This document shows positions 24,216-37,210 of a stretch of 64,000 nt of DNA, piece by piece. How positions within the stretch are numbered: the stretch's first letter is position 1; each line of letters opens with the position of its first letter. The notes under the pieces are model-generated. The model searched no databases. It was not told the DNA's origin and saw only the letters and a program-made list of their open reading frames with translations. The DNA lies in contig CANKUB010000002.1 in assembly GCA_947486575.1 (NCBI GenBank), positions 42,503 through 106,502 on the forward strand, in the 5' to 3' direction. The position numbers and the translations under genes are program-made. This DNA comes from Betaproteobacteria bacterium (lineage in GTDB: Bacteria; Pseudomonadota; Gammaproteobacteria; Burkholderiales; SG8-41).

Positions 24216-24790
24216 AAAAGATTTGGATAGCCGGTGTAGACGAAGCCGGGCGCGGCCCATGGGCGGGTGATGTTTATGCCGCAGCGGTGATACTCAACCC
24301 CGCGCGATCCATCACCGGTTTGGCCGATTCCAAAAAGCTGTCGGCAGCAAAACGTGAACAGTTATTTGATGTGATTCAGCGGGATGCATTATCGTGGGCC
24401 ATTGCCACCGCCAGCGTTGACGAAATTGATACGCTGAATATTTTGCAGGCGAGTTTGCTGGCAATGAAGCGCGCGGTTGAAACCCTTGCCACGCGGCCCG
24501 ATAAAATTATTGTCGATGGTTTGCACTGCCCCAAAGTTGCCATGCCCACACGCGCTATCGTCAAGGGCGACGCCAAAGAAGCGGCGATTTCTGCGGCATC
24601 GATACTGGCCAAAGTAGCGCGTGATCGTGCCATGCACGCGCTGCATCAGCAGTATCCCGCGTACGGTTTTGACCGGCACAAGGGCTATGGCACAGCCATG
24701 CACATGGCCACACTGGAGGCGCATGGCGTGTGCGCAGTGCATCGCAAGAGCTATGCGCCCATCAAGAAAATATTGTTTAAAAACATATAG
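24212..24790 (+). CDS. rnhB: Ribonuclease HII
   Basis: Cleaves RNA in RNA-DNA hybrids and at single ribonucleotides in DNA. 192 residues. The active-site motif [12 protein letters not shown] gives Asp10 and Glu11; the family usually has Leu where Trp17 is found. Further acidic residues lie in [10 protein letters not shown] and the [28 protein letters not shown] segment. It ends the long rpsB-to-rnhB run. Confidence 0.96.
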   Translation: MKKIWIAGVDEAGRGPWAGDVYAAAVILNPARSITGLADSKKLSAAKREQLFDVIQRDALSWAIATASVDEIDTLNILQASLLAMKRAVETLATRPDKIIVDGLHCPKVAMPTRAIVKGDAKEAAISAASILAKVARDRAMHALHQQYPAYGFDRHKGYGTAMHMATLEAHGVCAVHRKSYAPIKKILFKNI

Positions 24791-24795
24791 TTACA
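24776..24795 (-). repeat. Dispersed AT-rich motif, copy 6
   Basis: On the minus strand it reads GTAACTATATGTTTTTAAAC. It covers the last codons and stop of rnhB and lies just downstream of the senB stop, between two convergent genes. Confidence 0.55.
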
Positions 24796-24810
24796 ATACA
24801 TTAAGATGCG

Positions 24811-25758
24811 TTACACGATGTCTCGCAACACCCGATGCAGCGCGTTACGCTCACTCGCGTGTGTCACCAGTGGTTTTCGCGCACGACATTGCGCAGCGAG
24901 TTTGCGATAGAACGCGACATCCGTTTCAGCGCGCGATAGCAGCCGCGCTAACGCGCGCTCACCTTCCAGCGCGTAGTAACCCGCGTAATCGCGGCCCAAC
25001 AAGCCGATATTGCCGGAGATACGCGAGGCAATCACCGGCACGTTATTCGCCAGCGCTTCGCTCACCACATTGGCACCGCCTTCCATGCGTGAACTGATGA
25101 CCATCAAGCGGCTGCGCGCTAGCAAGCGCAGCGCTTTGCCGTGTGTGACTTCACCTAGCCAGTGATAACGTTTATCGCGGGTCATCCAGTTTTTGGCCTG
25201 CTGCGCCATCTCGGATGACATCGCACCGCCGATGTGTGTGATGCGTATCCGCGATTCATCGGGCAGATGCGCCAGCGCGGCGGCTGCACGAAACGGGTCT
25301 TTTTCATCGCGCAGATGCCCGCTGACCACCACTTCAAAGCACGATTTCAGCGGCGGCGGGCGCTGCACCACCTGCGCGGATTGAACCACCACGCGCGTCT
25401 TGCGGCGCAGCGCGGAGGTAAGTTCCTGCAAGCCCATCTCCTGCAACACAATCATGCGCGTGGCGAGTTGCATCGAGGATTGTGCTTCTGCATCGGTGCG
25501 TATGTCGCGATATAAATCGGTGCCGGTCAGCGCGAGTATCACGGGCTGATCGGGATAACACATTACGTAATTGCGGATTGATGCGTGACTCCGGCGTGCG
25601 TGCAACGCCAGCATCAGGTCTGTTGGTGCGCCGTCCCAATCGACTTGTATCGACACGGTGTGGCCCAACTCACGCAGCATGCCCGCCCAGCGTGTAGCAG
25701 TGCTGCGGTTGCCGTGGCGAGAGCCGGGTGCCGCAGGTGTGACGAGAGTGATTTTCAC
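24811..25758 (-). CDS. senB: Selenosugar synthase SenB (TIGR04348-type glycosyltransferase)
   Basis: Predicted to join selenophosphate and a UDP-sugar into a selenosugar for selenoneine. The GTG at 25758 gives 315 residues starting with a Rossmann strand (KITLVTPAAPGSRHGNRSTA). A GT-B second half has VVSGHLRDEKDP, LGEVTHGKALRLLARSRLMV and SRMEGGANVVSEAL. This is the family named SenB in the published senABC clusters (established knowledge). The frame is open upstream but lacks family sequence and overlaps senA. Divergent from senA with about 40 bp between starts. The match is from memory of family features; a general glycosyltransferase is the fallback. Confidence 0.78.
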   Translation of the reverse strand: MKITLVTPAAPGSRHGNRSTATRWAGMLRELGHTVSIQVDWDGAPTDLMLALHARRSHASIRNYVMCYPDQPVILALTGTDLYRDIRTDAEAQSSMQLATRMIVLQEMGLQELTSALRRKTRVVVQSAQVVQRPPPLKSCFEVVVSGHLRDEKDPFRAAAALAHLPDESRIRITHIGGAMSSEMAQQAKNWMTRDKRYHWLGEVTHGKALRLLARSRLMVISSRMEGGANVVSEALANNVPVIASRISGNIGLLGRDYAGYYALEGERALARLLSRAETDVAFYRKLAAQCRARKPLVTHASERNALHRVLRDIV

Positions 25759-25799
25759 TGAACGGCAATCAAGAGTACACTTGCGCGTAACTATAGCAA

Positions 25800-27110
25800 A
25801 TGTTCCTGATGACGACCGCGAATAATCAACCTGATGCCGCAGCGCTGTGTGAAATGTTGCAAGCCGCACGCGAACGCACGTTGGTATATGCCAACGCATT
25901 GCAGCCCGCGCAATGGCTCGGCCCCTACTTGCCAACCGTCAATCCGCCGCTGTGGGAGCTGGGACATCTCGCGTGGTTTCAGGAGCACTGGTGTTTGCGC
26001 TACCGGCCCGATGGCTCACTCGCCGAATCCATGCTGCAAGGCGCAGATGCGTTGTATAACTCTGCCATCGTGCCGCATGCACAACGCTGGAAATTGCCGC
26101 TGCCAACGATGAATCTAACGTTGACGTATCTGCGCGATGTGTTCGATACGGTTCACCAACGCATCACAAGCGAAGGCGCGACAGCGCATATGAGTTACTT
26201 TGCGCAGCTCACTGCTTTTCATGAAGAAATGCACAATGAGGCATTCGATTACACCGCGCAAACGCTAGTATATCCATCGCAAAAAATCGTTAAAAAACAA
26301 ATACTTGCAGTTTCGCCTTGTAAGGAGGATGCACCCATAGACGGCGGGCGTTTTATGCTCGGTGCGCACGCAGACGGAAGCTTTGTTTTTGATAACGAAA
26401 AATGGGCGCACGATGTTTTTGTGCAACCGTACAAAATGGCGCGCACCGCAGTCACCAACGCCGAGTTTGCTGCATTCGTTGATGATGCAGGTTATACGCG
26501 GCGCGAATTGTGGGGCGAAGACGGCTGGCAGTGGCGTGCAGCAGCTGATGTAACAGTACCGCTGTACTGGAAAAAACAGGATGGCCATTGGTTTATGCGC
26601 CGCCACGATCAATGGCTGGCGCTTGATGCCAAGGCCGCTGTGATACATGTCAACTGGTTTGAAGCCGAAGCCTGGTGCAATTGGGCCAGGCGCCGCTTGC
26701 CGACCGAATCCGAGTGGGAATTAGCTGCCGCAACCGCACCGGGAAACATCGCGCAAAAACGCCGCTACCCGTGGGGCGATGTGCCGCCCACTGCGGCGCA
26801 TGCCAATTTATATGGCGTGGCGGCAGGCACGGTGGATGTTAATGCGTTCGCAGAAGGTGACAGCGCGTGGGGCGTGCGTCAACTATTCGGCAATGCCTGG
26901 GAATGGACGGCGGATTGGTTCAAGCCGTACCCTGGCTTTGTGCGCGACCCGTACAAGGAATATTCCGAGCCATGGTTTGGCAATCACAAAGTATTGCGCG
27001 GCGGCTGTTACACCACACGTGCCAGTTTACTGCGCAACACCTGGCGCAATTTTTACACGCCGGACCGGCGCGATGTGCTGGCGGGTTTTAGAACCTGCGC
27101 ATTGGATTGA
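25800..27110 (+). CDS. senA: Selenoneine synthase SenA (EgtB-like)
   Basis: A 436-residue relative of EgtB: an N-terminal DinB-like four-helix domain and a C-terminal formylglycine-generating-enzyme-like domain. The iron-binding His are visible in LWELGHLAWFQEHW and AFHEEMHNEA. The C-terminal half has WEWTADWFKPYPGF and VLRGGCYTT. EgtB joins hercynine to a sulfur donor; SenA joins it to a selenosugar. The choice of SenA rests on the divergent senB next door. The substrate hercynine needs an EgtD, not present here. The start could be the ATG 9 bp further on. The coding region contains one dispersed-motif copy. Confidence 0.8.
   Translation: MFLMTTANNQPDAAALCEMLQAARERTLVYANALQPAQWLGPYLPTVNPPLWELGHLAWFQEHWCLRYRPDGSLAESMLQGADALYNSAIVPHAQRWKLPLPTMNLTLTYLRDVFDTVHQRITSEGATAHMSYFAQLTAFHEEMHNEAFDYTAQTLVYPSQKIVKKQILAVSPCKEDAPIDGGRFMLGAHADGSFVFDNEKWAHDVFVQPYKMARTAVTNAEFAAFVDDAGYTRRELWGEDGWQWRAAADVTVPLYWKKQDGHWFMRRHDQWLALDAKAAVIHVNWFEAEAWCNWARRRLPTESEWELAAATAPGNIAQKRRYPWGDVPPTAAHANLYGVAAGTVDVNAFAEGDSAWGVRQLFGNAWEWTADWFKPYPGFVRDPYKEYSEPWFGNHKVLRGGCYTTRASLLRNTWRNFYTPDRRDVLAGFRTCALD
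26289..26310 (-). repeat. Dispersed AT-rich motif, copy 7, inside senA
   Basis: On the minus strand it reads CTGCAAGTATTTGTTTTTTA followed by AC. It encodes VKKQILAV in senA, an AT-rich patch in a GC-rich gene, at the join between the DinB-like and FGE-like domains. Confidence 0.5.
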
Positions 27111-27117
27111 GAGCGAA

Positions 27118-27906
27118 TTGAAACAAATTACCTCGGCAGACAATACGCAATTCAAAGCGCTATTGAAACTGGTGCAGTCGTCACGCGAACGCAGGCTGGC
27201 AGGCTACTCGCTGCTTGACGGTGTGCATTTGCTGCAAGCCTATCAACAGCAATTGGGTGCGCCGGAACAATTGATCGTGAGCAAAAGCGGCGCTGAAACC
27301 CCCGAAATACAAACACAACTGCAAAGTGCGGCGAACGTGCTGATGCTTGCCGACCCTTTATTCAAACAGTTGTCGTCGGTAGCAACACCCACCGGCATCA
27401 TCGCCGTCATCAAAACGCCGCGCCGCGAAGCCTTGCCCACTGCGCTCAAAACCTGCGTTATGCTCGAAGACATTCAAGACCCCGGCAATCTGGGTTCCAT
27501 ACTGCGCTCGTGCGCCGCAGCGGGGGTAAAGCAAATATTTCTTTCAAAACAATCAGTTAATGCCTGGTCGCCGCGTGTGCTGCGGGCCGCGATGGGGGCC
27601 CATTTCAGTGTTGAAATTTACGAGCGTGTTGACTTGCTTGCCTTGGCGCGTGCGTTTCCGGGGCGCGTGCTGGCGACGCAGATCAATGCAAAGCGGACGG
27701 TATTCAATAGCGATCTCACCGGGCAGGTCGCGCTGGTGTTTGGCAACGAAGGTGCCGGTGTTTCAAATGAGTTGTTGAAGTGCGCACATACCACGATGCT
27801 CATTCCCATGAACACCACCACTGAATCATTGAATGTTGCGGCAGCAGCAGCGGTATGTCTGTTTGAGCGTGTGCGGCAGGGCCAGCTTCAAAGTGGTAAG
27901 CAATAG
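27118..27906 (+). CDS. TrmH/SpoU-family RNA 2'-O-methyltransferase
   Basis: A SPOUT-fold methyltransferase of 262 residues. The N-terminal substrate-binding domain (about 1-95) contains LDGVHLLQAY. The SPOUT domain shows all three family motifs: LEDIQDPGNLGSILRSCAAAG, ALVFGNEGAGVSNELL and IPMNTTTESLNVAAAAAVC. It probably methylates a ribose in rRNA or tRNA with S-adenosylmethionine; the target cannot be told. The TTG at 27118 is the only start after the senA stop (8 bp away) that keeps the conserved opening. Proximity suggests cotranscription with senA. Confidence 0.87.
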   Translation: MKQITSADNTQFKALLKLVQSSRERRLAGYSLLDGVHLLQAYQQQLGAPEQLIVSKSGAETPEIQTQLQSAANVLMLADPLFKQLSSVATPTGIIAVIKTPRREALPTALKTCVMLEDIQDPGNLGSILRSCAAAGVKQIFLSKQSVNAWSPRVLRAAMGAHFSVEIYERVDLLALARAFPGRVLATQINAKRTVFNSDLTGQVALVFGNEGAGVSNELLKCAHTTMLIPMNTTTESLNVAAAAAVCLFERVRQGQLQSGKQ

Positions 27907-28066
27907 CATCTGGAAAACATCAACGTTCAATGCCGCGCGTGTTTCGTCGGACAGCATCGGGCCCGCAAGTCATTCTGCGAGGTTGTGTTAAGTCGTAAGA
28001 CTTGGCGGCGTGCTAATCCCGCCACTTTGCTAAACTCCAATTTTTCCGTCTTGATAAGGGATCGAC

Positions 28067-28849
28067 ATGGCCGATATCAAACTTTTGGCGGTACTGATTG
28101 ACGCGGATAACGTGCCTGCCCGGCATGCGGCGGCGATATTGAAAGAAATCACTGCGTTTGGAGAGCCTGCGTTAAAGCGGGTTTATGGAGATTGGTCTAG
28201 TCAGGCGCTAACCGCTTGGAAAGAACAGGCGCGGGATTTGGGCATGGTGATGCACCAGCAATCGGCGAATACCAAGGGTAAGAATGCCTCGGACATTGGC
28301 CTTGTGATCGACGCGATGGATATCCTGCACGGGGGCAAGTTCGACGGCTTTGTGCTGGTGTCGTCCGACAGCGATTTCACCCGCCTTGCCAGCCGTATCC
28401 GGGAAGACGGACTTGAGGTGATCGGGATCGGTGAGGCGAAAACGCCCGCAGCGCTGGTCAATGTTTGTAACCAGTTCGTGCGGATCGAGAATATCATCGG
28501 CGAGGCAGACCCTGCGCAGGTCATTGAACTTTCGCCAGTGGTCAAACCGGCCAATGCGGAAGCGCTAAAAGCTGAAGAGGTGAAGAAAGCCCCAGCGCCT
28601 CAGCAAATCCACAAAGAGCCGCCTTCCAAGGCAATTCCGCTGGTACTTGCGGCGATGAAGTCGATTGACCGCGATGGTGAATGGTACCACCTCGGTCAGT
28701 TGGGCCAGTTTATTATTAAGGCCAAAGCGGACTTTGATCCCCGCACTTATGGCAGCGCCAAATTATCAGAATTACTGACGAAAACTGGAAAATTTGAGGT
28801 CAAGAAGGTCGAGCCAGCAAATCAGTTGGTCGTTCGAGAAAAGTCTTAA
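28067..28849 (+). CDS. NYN-domain protein with C-terminal OST-HTH/LOTUS domain
   Basis: A 260-residue protein of the LabA/DUF88 type. The NYN (PIN-like) domain covers about 1-145 with acidic residues in VLIDADNVPA, NASDIGLVIDAMDIL and VSSDSDFTRLASRI, the pattern of a metal-dependent nuclease. A Lys/Ala/Pro-rich linker follows (about 160-190). Residues about 195-255 look like an OST-HTH/LOTUS domain (YGSAKLSELLTKTGKFEVK), proposed to bind RNA. A role in RNA cleavage or decay is inferred from the fold. It has its own 160 bp upstream gap and lies next to a toxin-antitoxin pair, hinting at an acquired segment. Confidence 0.82.
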   Translation: MADIKLLAVLIDADNVPARHAAAILKEITAFGEPALKRVYGDWSSQALTAWKEQARDLGMVMHQQSANTKGKNASDIGLVIDAMDILHGGKFDGFVLVSSDSDFTRLASRIREDGLEVIGIGEAKTPAALVNVCNQFVRIENIIGEADPAQVIELSPVVKPANAEALKAEEVKKAPAPQQIHKEPPSKAIPLVLAAMKSIDRDGEWYHLGQLGQFIIKAKADFDPRTYGSAKLSELLTKTGKFEVKKVEPANQLVVREKS

Positions 28850-28897
28850 AAGCGGCCAGCCCGCGCCAAACCTTTTCTACACTGATTTTAGTTGTAT

Positions 28898-28934
28898 TTG
28901 ACATCAAGACATCAAATAGCTTATGCTTTGATGT
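28898..28934 (+). promoter_or_regulatory. Promoter and operator of the toxin-antitoxin pair
   Basis: A perfect -35 TTGACA (28898-28903) is followed after 17 bp by a weak -10 TTATGC (28921-28926). An inverted repeat ACATCAAA-N10-TTTGATGT (28909-28934) covers the -10 and ends one base before the antitoxin ATG. A repressor here would block the promoter, fitting autoregulation by the antitoxin. The predicted start leaves almost no 5' leader. Confidence 0.65.
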
Positions 28935-29183
28935 ATGAGAACAACATTGACCCTTGAAGAAGATGTGGCTGCTGCACTGGTGCGGCTGCAAAAAGTGCGC
29001 AAGGCGAGCCTGAAGGTGGTGGTGAACGAAGCTTTACGGCAAGGCTTGGGCCAGATGGCATCACCCCCCCCGGTGCAGCTTGCTGCACCGACACGCGTGG
29101 TGTCGCTTGGGCGATGCCTATCGAGCAATATCGATAACATTTCTGAGGCGCTTGCTATTGCGGAAGGTGAGTCGTTCCGGTGA
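28935..29183 (+). CDS. Antitoxin, ribbon-helix-helix type (VapB-like)
   Basis: An 82-residue protein. The N-terminal RTTLTLEEDVAAALVRLQK is a ribbon strand followed by a helix, and SLKVVVNEALRQGL the second helix of a ribbon-helix-helix DNA-binding dimer. The C-terminal tail (about 45-82), variable in these families, should wrap and inhibit the toxin. Its stop overlaps the toxin start as GTGA, the usual coupled arrangement. It probably binds the inverted repeat just upstream. Confidence 0.85.
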   Translation: MRTTLTLEEDVAAALVRLQKVRKASLKVVVNEALRQGLGQMASPPPVQLAAPTRVVSLGRCLSSNIDNISEALAIAEGESFR

Positions 29184-29611
29184 TTCTGGTCGATGCCAAT
29201 TTACTGATTTATGCTCACGTCAGCACTTTCGCACAACATGAGCGCGCGCGGGTCTGGCTTGATGCGCGTTTGAATGGGGTGGCACCGGTAGGTTTGCCGT
29301 GGGCCAGTATTCTGGCGTTTCTTCGGCTGACGACAAATCCGCGCGTGTTTGAGCGGCCTGAGTCAATGGCTGATGCGTGGCAGCAAGCGGTATCGTGGCT
29401 GGAGGCAGGGCGCGTGTGGATGCCGCAGCCCGGTGAGCGCCATCAAGAAATTCTAGGCAATCTTCTCGCAGTGCCGGGCATACATGCAAATCTGGTACCA
29501 GACGCACACCTTGCCGCCTTGGCGATTGAACACGGGCTGATCCTGTGTTCGGCAGATGGCGATTTCGCCCGTTTCGCGGGATTGCGCTGGGAGAATCCGC
29601 TCAGTGCTTAA
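29180..29611 (+). CDS. PIN-domain toxin (VapC-like ribonuclease)
   Basis: A 143-residue PIN nuclease. Acidic metal ligands are visible in ILVDANLLIYA (Asp5), LVPDAHLAALAIEHG and CSADGDFARF. PWASILAFLRLTTNPRVF and the ending GLRWENPLS match the VapC subfamily paired with short RHH antitoxins. VapC toxins cleave tRNA or rRNA and arrest growth until neutralised. The second acidic position, often Glu in the helix near residue 45, is not obvious here (ASILAF), as in other members of this subfamily. GTG start overlapping the antitoxin stop. Confidence 0.86.
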   Translation: MILVDANLLIYAHVSTFAQHERARVWLDARLNGVAPVGLPWASILAFLRLTTNPRVFERPESMADAWQQAVSWLEAGRVWMPQPGERHQEILGNLLAVPGIHANLVPDAHLAALAIEHGLILCSADGDFARFAGLRWENPLSA

Positions 29612-29617
29612 CGCGCC

Positions 29618-30445
29618 TCAATAAATCCGCCGCTCCAGTTTGGCCTGCTGCATGATGGTAGTAGCCAATTCTTCAACCGATTTACTAGTGGCATCCAGAA
29701 ACGGAATATTTTCGCGGCGCATCAACGACTCAGCTTCGCGGATTTCATATTCACAGTTTTTTAAATCAGCGTAGGTGCTGTTGGGCCGGCGTTCGCTGCG
29801 GATGCTTTGCAGGCGCGTGGGGGTGATGGTCAGGCCAAAGAGTTTGTCGCGCAGGTGGCGCAGCGTGGAGGGTAACTGATGGCTGCCGAAATCTTCAGGA
29901 ATGAACGGGTAGTTCGCTGCGCGAATGCCGAATTGCATGGATAGATACAGGCAGGTGGGCGTTTTTCCGCAGCGTGATACGCCAACTAAAATTACGTCGG
30001 CCTCGGACAGATCGCGAGTGGATACGCCGTCGTCGTGCGATAGCGTGTAGTTTACCGACTCCATGCGCTTGTAGTAATTGACGATATCGTTGACGTTGTG
30101 GGTGCGTCCGATGGCATGAGAGGCGCGTGCGCCAAGTTCGTTTTCAAGCGGCGCGATGAATATCTGAAAGCAATCCAAAAACAATGCATTGGCCTTGCCT
30201 ACCGTCGCGGCAATTTCGGTATTGGCGAGCGTGCTGATGATGATGGGGCGCACGCCATCCGCAGCAGCGGCAGCGTTGATTTTCTGCACCGCCTCTTGCG
30301 CTTTGTCAAGGCTGTCAATGAACGGCAGGGTATTCTCATGCAAACTCAGGTCATCGAATTGCGTTAGCAGGCTGTGGCCAAGCATTTCAGCGGTAATCGC
30401 TGTACGATCAGAGACAAAAAAAGCGCTACGGTGTTTGGTGGCCAT
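29618..30445 (-). CDS. ppsR: PEP synthase regulatory protein (kinase/pyrophosphorylase)
   Basis: A 275-residue DUF299-family enzyme that inactivates PEP synthase by ADP-dependent phosphorylation and reactivates it by Pi-dependent dephosphorylation. It shows the N-terminal [19 protein letters not shown], the P-loop-like [15 protein letters not shown], and the C-terminal [29 protein letters not shown]. It is divergent from ppsA, its target, across a 100 bp gap, which fixes the assignment. Confidence 0.95.
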   Translation of the reverse strand: MATKHRSAFFVSDRTAITAEMLGHSLLTQFDDLSLHENTLPFIDSLDKAQEAVQKINAAAAADGVRPIIISTLANTEIAATVGKANALFLDCFQIFIAPLENELGARASHAIGRTHNVNDIVNYYKRMESVNYTLSHDDGVSTRDLSEADVILVGVSRCGKTPTCLYLSMQFGIRAANYPFIPEDFGSHQLPSTLRHLRDKLFGLTITPTRLQSIRSERRPNSTYADLKNCEYEIREAESLMRRENIPFLDATSKSVEELATTIMQQAKLERRIY

Positions 30446-30545
30446 GCTTGAAGTCGCTCACGGTTATTATGTATGGTTGCGCAAAATTGTCTGTAATATA
30501 CCGGTTTTCGCCGCCCGCAATACATTACATAACAGGACTTCATTT

Positions 30546-32927
30546 ATGACTGTACCAGCCTATGTGCTTGATCTTTCCTCGCTGCGCATGACCGATGTAG
30601 GCATTGTCGGCGGCAAAAATGCGTCGCTCGGTGAAATGATTGGCAATCTTTCGGGTGCTGGTGTGCGTGTGCCGGGAGGGTTTGCCACAACGTCGCATGC
30701 GTTCCGCGATTTTCTCGCACACGAGGGCTTGGCTAAACGCATTGAGGCGCGCTTGTCCACGTTGAATGTGGATGACGTGAATGCACTGGCGGCGGCGGGC
30801 AAAGAGATTCGCGGATGGATTGTTGCGCAGCCGTTTTCGGGCACGCTTTTGGCTGCGGTAACGCAGGCGTATCAAGCGCTGGAAAAATCGGCGGGTGCAG
30901 AGGTGACGTTCGCTGTGCGTTCATCAGCCACGGCTGAGGATTTGCCGGATGCATCGTTTGCAGGCCAGCAGGAAACGTTTCTCAATGTGCGCGGTCTCGA
31001 CAATCTGCTTGAGGCGATCAAGCATGTGTTTGCCTCGCTCTACAACGACCGCGCGATTTCGTATCGCGTGCATAAAAATTTCGTGCATGCCGAAGTCGCG
31101 TTATCAGCGGCAGTGCAGCGAATGGTACGCAGCGATCTGGGCGCGAGCGGCGTGATGTTTACGATCGACACTGAGTCGGGATTCGATCAGGTGGTGTTCA
31201 TTACATCCGCTTACGGTTTGGGCGAAACGGTGGTGCAGGGTCAGGTAAACCCGGATGAATTTTATGTTTATAAACAATCACTAGCGAATAACCGCCCAGC
31301 GATACTGCGGCGCGGCTTGGGTTCAAAAGCCTTGCGCATGGTGTATGACACTTCGCACGCGGCGGGCCGCTCGGTAAAGACCGAACTGGTGGCAGAAGCT
31401 GATCGACGCCAATTTTCGATCAGCGATGCCGAGGTTGAAACGCTGGCGCGTTACGCGGTGATTATTGAAAAACATTACCAGCGCCCGATGGATATCGAGT
31501 GGGGCCGTGATGGTATTGATGGGCAGCTTTACATTTTGCAAGCGCGGCCTGAAACCGTGAAGGCGAGCGAAAAGGTGGACACGCTGCGGCGTTATCGCTT
31601 GAAGCAGCGTTCGGAAGTGTTGACGTCTGGGCGCGCCATAGGTCAGCGCGTTGGCAGCGGCCCGGTGCGGCTGGTGGCGAGTGCTGCGGAAATGGACCGT
31701 GTGCGCGACGGCGATGTTCTGGTAACGGACATGACCGACCCGGATTGGGAGCCGGTGATGAAGCGCGCGTCGGCGATAGTCACCAATCGTGGTGGACGCA
31801 CCTGTCACGCCGCGATCATCGCGCGCGAATTGGGCGTGCCTGCGGTGGTGGGCTGCGGCGATGCAACGCGCCTGTTGCGTGACGGCAAAGAGGTAACTGT
31901 ATCGTGCGCCGAGGGCGACACCGGCTTTGTGTATCGCGGCATTCTGGATGTGGAGGTGATTGATCTCACGTTGAGCGCCATGCCGAAATCGCCGGTAAAA
32001 ATCACCATGAATGTCGGCAACCCTGAACTCGCATTTGAATTTCGTCGCTTGCCGAATGAGGGCGTGGGCCTTGCGCGGCTGGAATTTATTATCGCGCGCA
32101 TGATCGGTGTGCATCCCAAGGCCGTGCTGGCGTATCCGGATTTACCTGCCGATTTAAAAGCTGCGGTTGAATCTCATAGCGCAGGTTACGCCGACCCGGT
32201 AACGTTTTACGTCGAGAAAATGGTTGAGGGCGTGGCGACGCTGGGTGCGGCGTTCTGGCCCAAGCCGGTGATCGTGCGGCTGTCGGATTTTAAATCGAAC
32301 GAGTATTCCAGCTTAACCGGCGGCGCTAAATACGAGCCGCACGAAGAAAACCCGATGCTCGGTTTCAGAGGTGCATCGCGTTACATTTCGGACAGCTTCC
32401 GTAGATCATTTGAACTCGAATGCCGCGCAATGAAAAAAGTGCGCGATGAAATGGGGCTGACCAACATCGAAATCATGGTGCCGTTTGTGCGTACGGTTTC
32501 GGAAGGCAAGCAGGTGCTGGAACTGCTCGCCGCCAATGGCTTAAAGCGCGGCGACAACGGCTTGCGTATTGTAATGATGTGCGAAATTCCGTCGAACGCC
32601 GTGCTGGCGGATCAGTTTCTGGAACACTTCGATGGCTTTTCCATCGGCTCAAATGACATGACGCAGATGACGTTAGCGCTGGATAGAGATTCCGGCATCA
32701 TCGCCGAAGGCTTTGACGAGCGCGACCCCGCAGTCAAACACATGCTGCATCTGGCGATACAGGCGTGCCGCAAGGCAGGCAAATACGTCGGCATTTGCGG
32801 ACAGGGGCCTTCGGATCATCCTGATCTGGCACTGTGGCTGGTGGAGGAGGGCATCGAGAGTTTGTCGCTCAACCCGGATACCGTGGTTGAAACGTGGTTG
32901 TATCTAGCTCGAGAAACCAAGGGGTAG
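30546..32927 (+). CDS. ppsA: Phosphoenolpyruvate synthase
   Basis: Makes PEP, AMP and Pi from pyruvate and ATP for gluconeogenesis. The ATG at 30546 gives 793 residues starting [19 protein letters not shown], as in homologues; the open frame upstream crosses the ppsR coding region and was not used. The N-terminal ATP-grasp domain has [10 protein letters not shown] and [21 protein letters not shown]. The swivelling His domain has [21 protein letters not shown]. The C-terminal PEP-binding barrel has [10 protein letters not shown] and [10 protein letters not shown] divergent ppsR controls it post-translationally. Confidence 0.97.
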   Translation: MTVPAYVLDLSSLRMTDVGIVGGKNASLGEMIGNLSGAGVRVPGGFATTSHAFRDFLAHEGLAKRIEARLSTLNVDDVNALAAAGKEIRGWIVAQPFSGTLLAAVTQAYQALEKSAGAEVTFAVRSSATAEDLPDASFAGQQETFLNVRGLDNLLEAIKHVFASLYNDRAISYRVHKNFVHAEVALSAAVQRMVRSDLGASGVMFTIDTESGFDQVVFITSAYGLGETVVQGQVNPDEFYVYKQSLANNRPAILRRGLGSKALRMVYDTSHAAGRSVKTELVAEADRRQFSISDAEVETLARYAVIIEKHYQRPMDIEWGRDGIDGQLYILQARPETVKASEKVDTLRRYRLKQRSEVLTSGRAIGQRVGSGPVRLVASAAEMDRVRDGDVLVTDMTDPDWEPVMKRASAIVTNRGGRTCHAAIIARELGVPAVVGCGDATRLLRDGKEVTVSCAEGDTGFVYRGILDVEVIDLTLSAMPKSPVKITMNVGNPELAFEFRRLPNEGVGLARLEFIIARMIGVHPKAVLAYPDLPADLKAAVESHSAGYADPVTFYVEKMVEGVATLGAAFWPKPVIVRLSDFKSNEYSSLTGGAKYEPHEENPMLGFRGASRYISDSFRRSFELECRAMKKVRDEMGLTNIEIMVPFVRTVSEGKQVLELLAANGLKRGDNGLRIVMMCEIPSNAVLADQFLEHFDGFSIGSNDMTQMTLALDRDSGIIAEGFDERDPAVKHMLHLAIQACRKAGKYVGICGQGPSDHPDLALWLVEEGIESLSLNPDTVVETWLYLARETKG

Positions 32928-33034
32928 TTATCGAGTGCGGTGGTAAGCCATCGCGCTCCAAATGAGTAGTACGTACGCCGCAGTACTTTTGCCCGTGCCA
33001 GATTTGCGATAAAATGCGCAAACGGCAAAATTAA

Positions 33035-35514
<2,480 letters not shown>

Positions 35515-35518
35515 ATAC

Positions 35519-36837
<1,319 letters not shown>

Positions 36838-36845
36838 CATCGCCC

Positions 36846-37175
36846 ATGAAGGTTCTCAGCCTGACGCTGGTCGCGCTTATCGCGCTGATACAGTATCCGC
36901 TGTGGCTGGGTAAAGGCAGTTGGATGCGCGTGTGGGAGGTTGATCGCCAGATCAAAACCCAGCGCGACAAAAATGCCAGACTGCAAACACGCAACACGGT
37001 GATGGATGCCGAGGTGCGCGATCTCAAGCAGGGCACGGAAGCCATTGAAGAGCGTGCACGCAGCGAGTTGGGCATGATCAAACAGGACGAGATATTTTTT
37101 CAGTTGCTGGAACCGGGGCAAAGCGCTCCGCCAGCGCAGGCGCCTGCTGCTAAAGTAGTAGCCAGTAAGCCATAG
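36846..37175 (+). CDS. ftsB: Cell division protein FtsB
   Basis: A 109-residue bitopic membrane protein of the FtsQLB complex at the septum. The N-terminal membrane helix (about 3-20, SLTLVALIALIQYPLWLG) is followed by a coiled coil (about 30-65, QIKTQRDKNARLQTRN) and the conserved EERARSELGMIKQDEIFFQL segment. The Pro/Ala-rich tail is variable. It starts 8 bp after eno, the usual position. Confidence 0.94.
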   Translation: MKVLSLTLVALIALIQYPLWLGKGSWMRVWEVDRQIKTQRDKNARLQTRNTVMDAEVRDLKQGTEAIEERARSELGMIKQDEIFFQLLEPGQSAPPAQAPAAKVVASKP

Positions 37176-37210
37176 CATCCTGCATCTGCTTTCTAAGGTA
37201 ATTCCTCATC

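Noticed and set aside
31323..32114. 263-residue minus-strand frame inside ppsA
   Set aside because: Shadow of the conserved PEP synthase gene, no recognisable domain.
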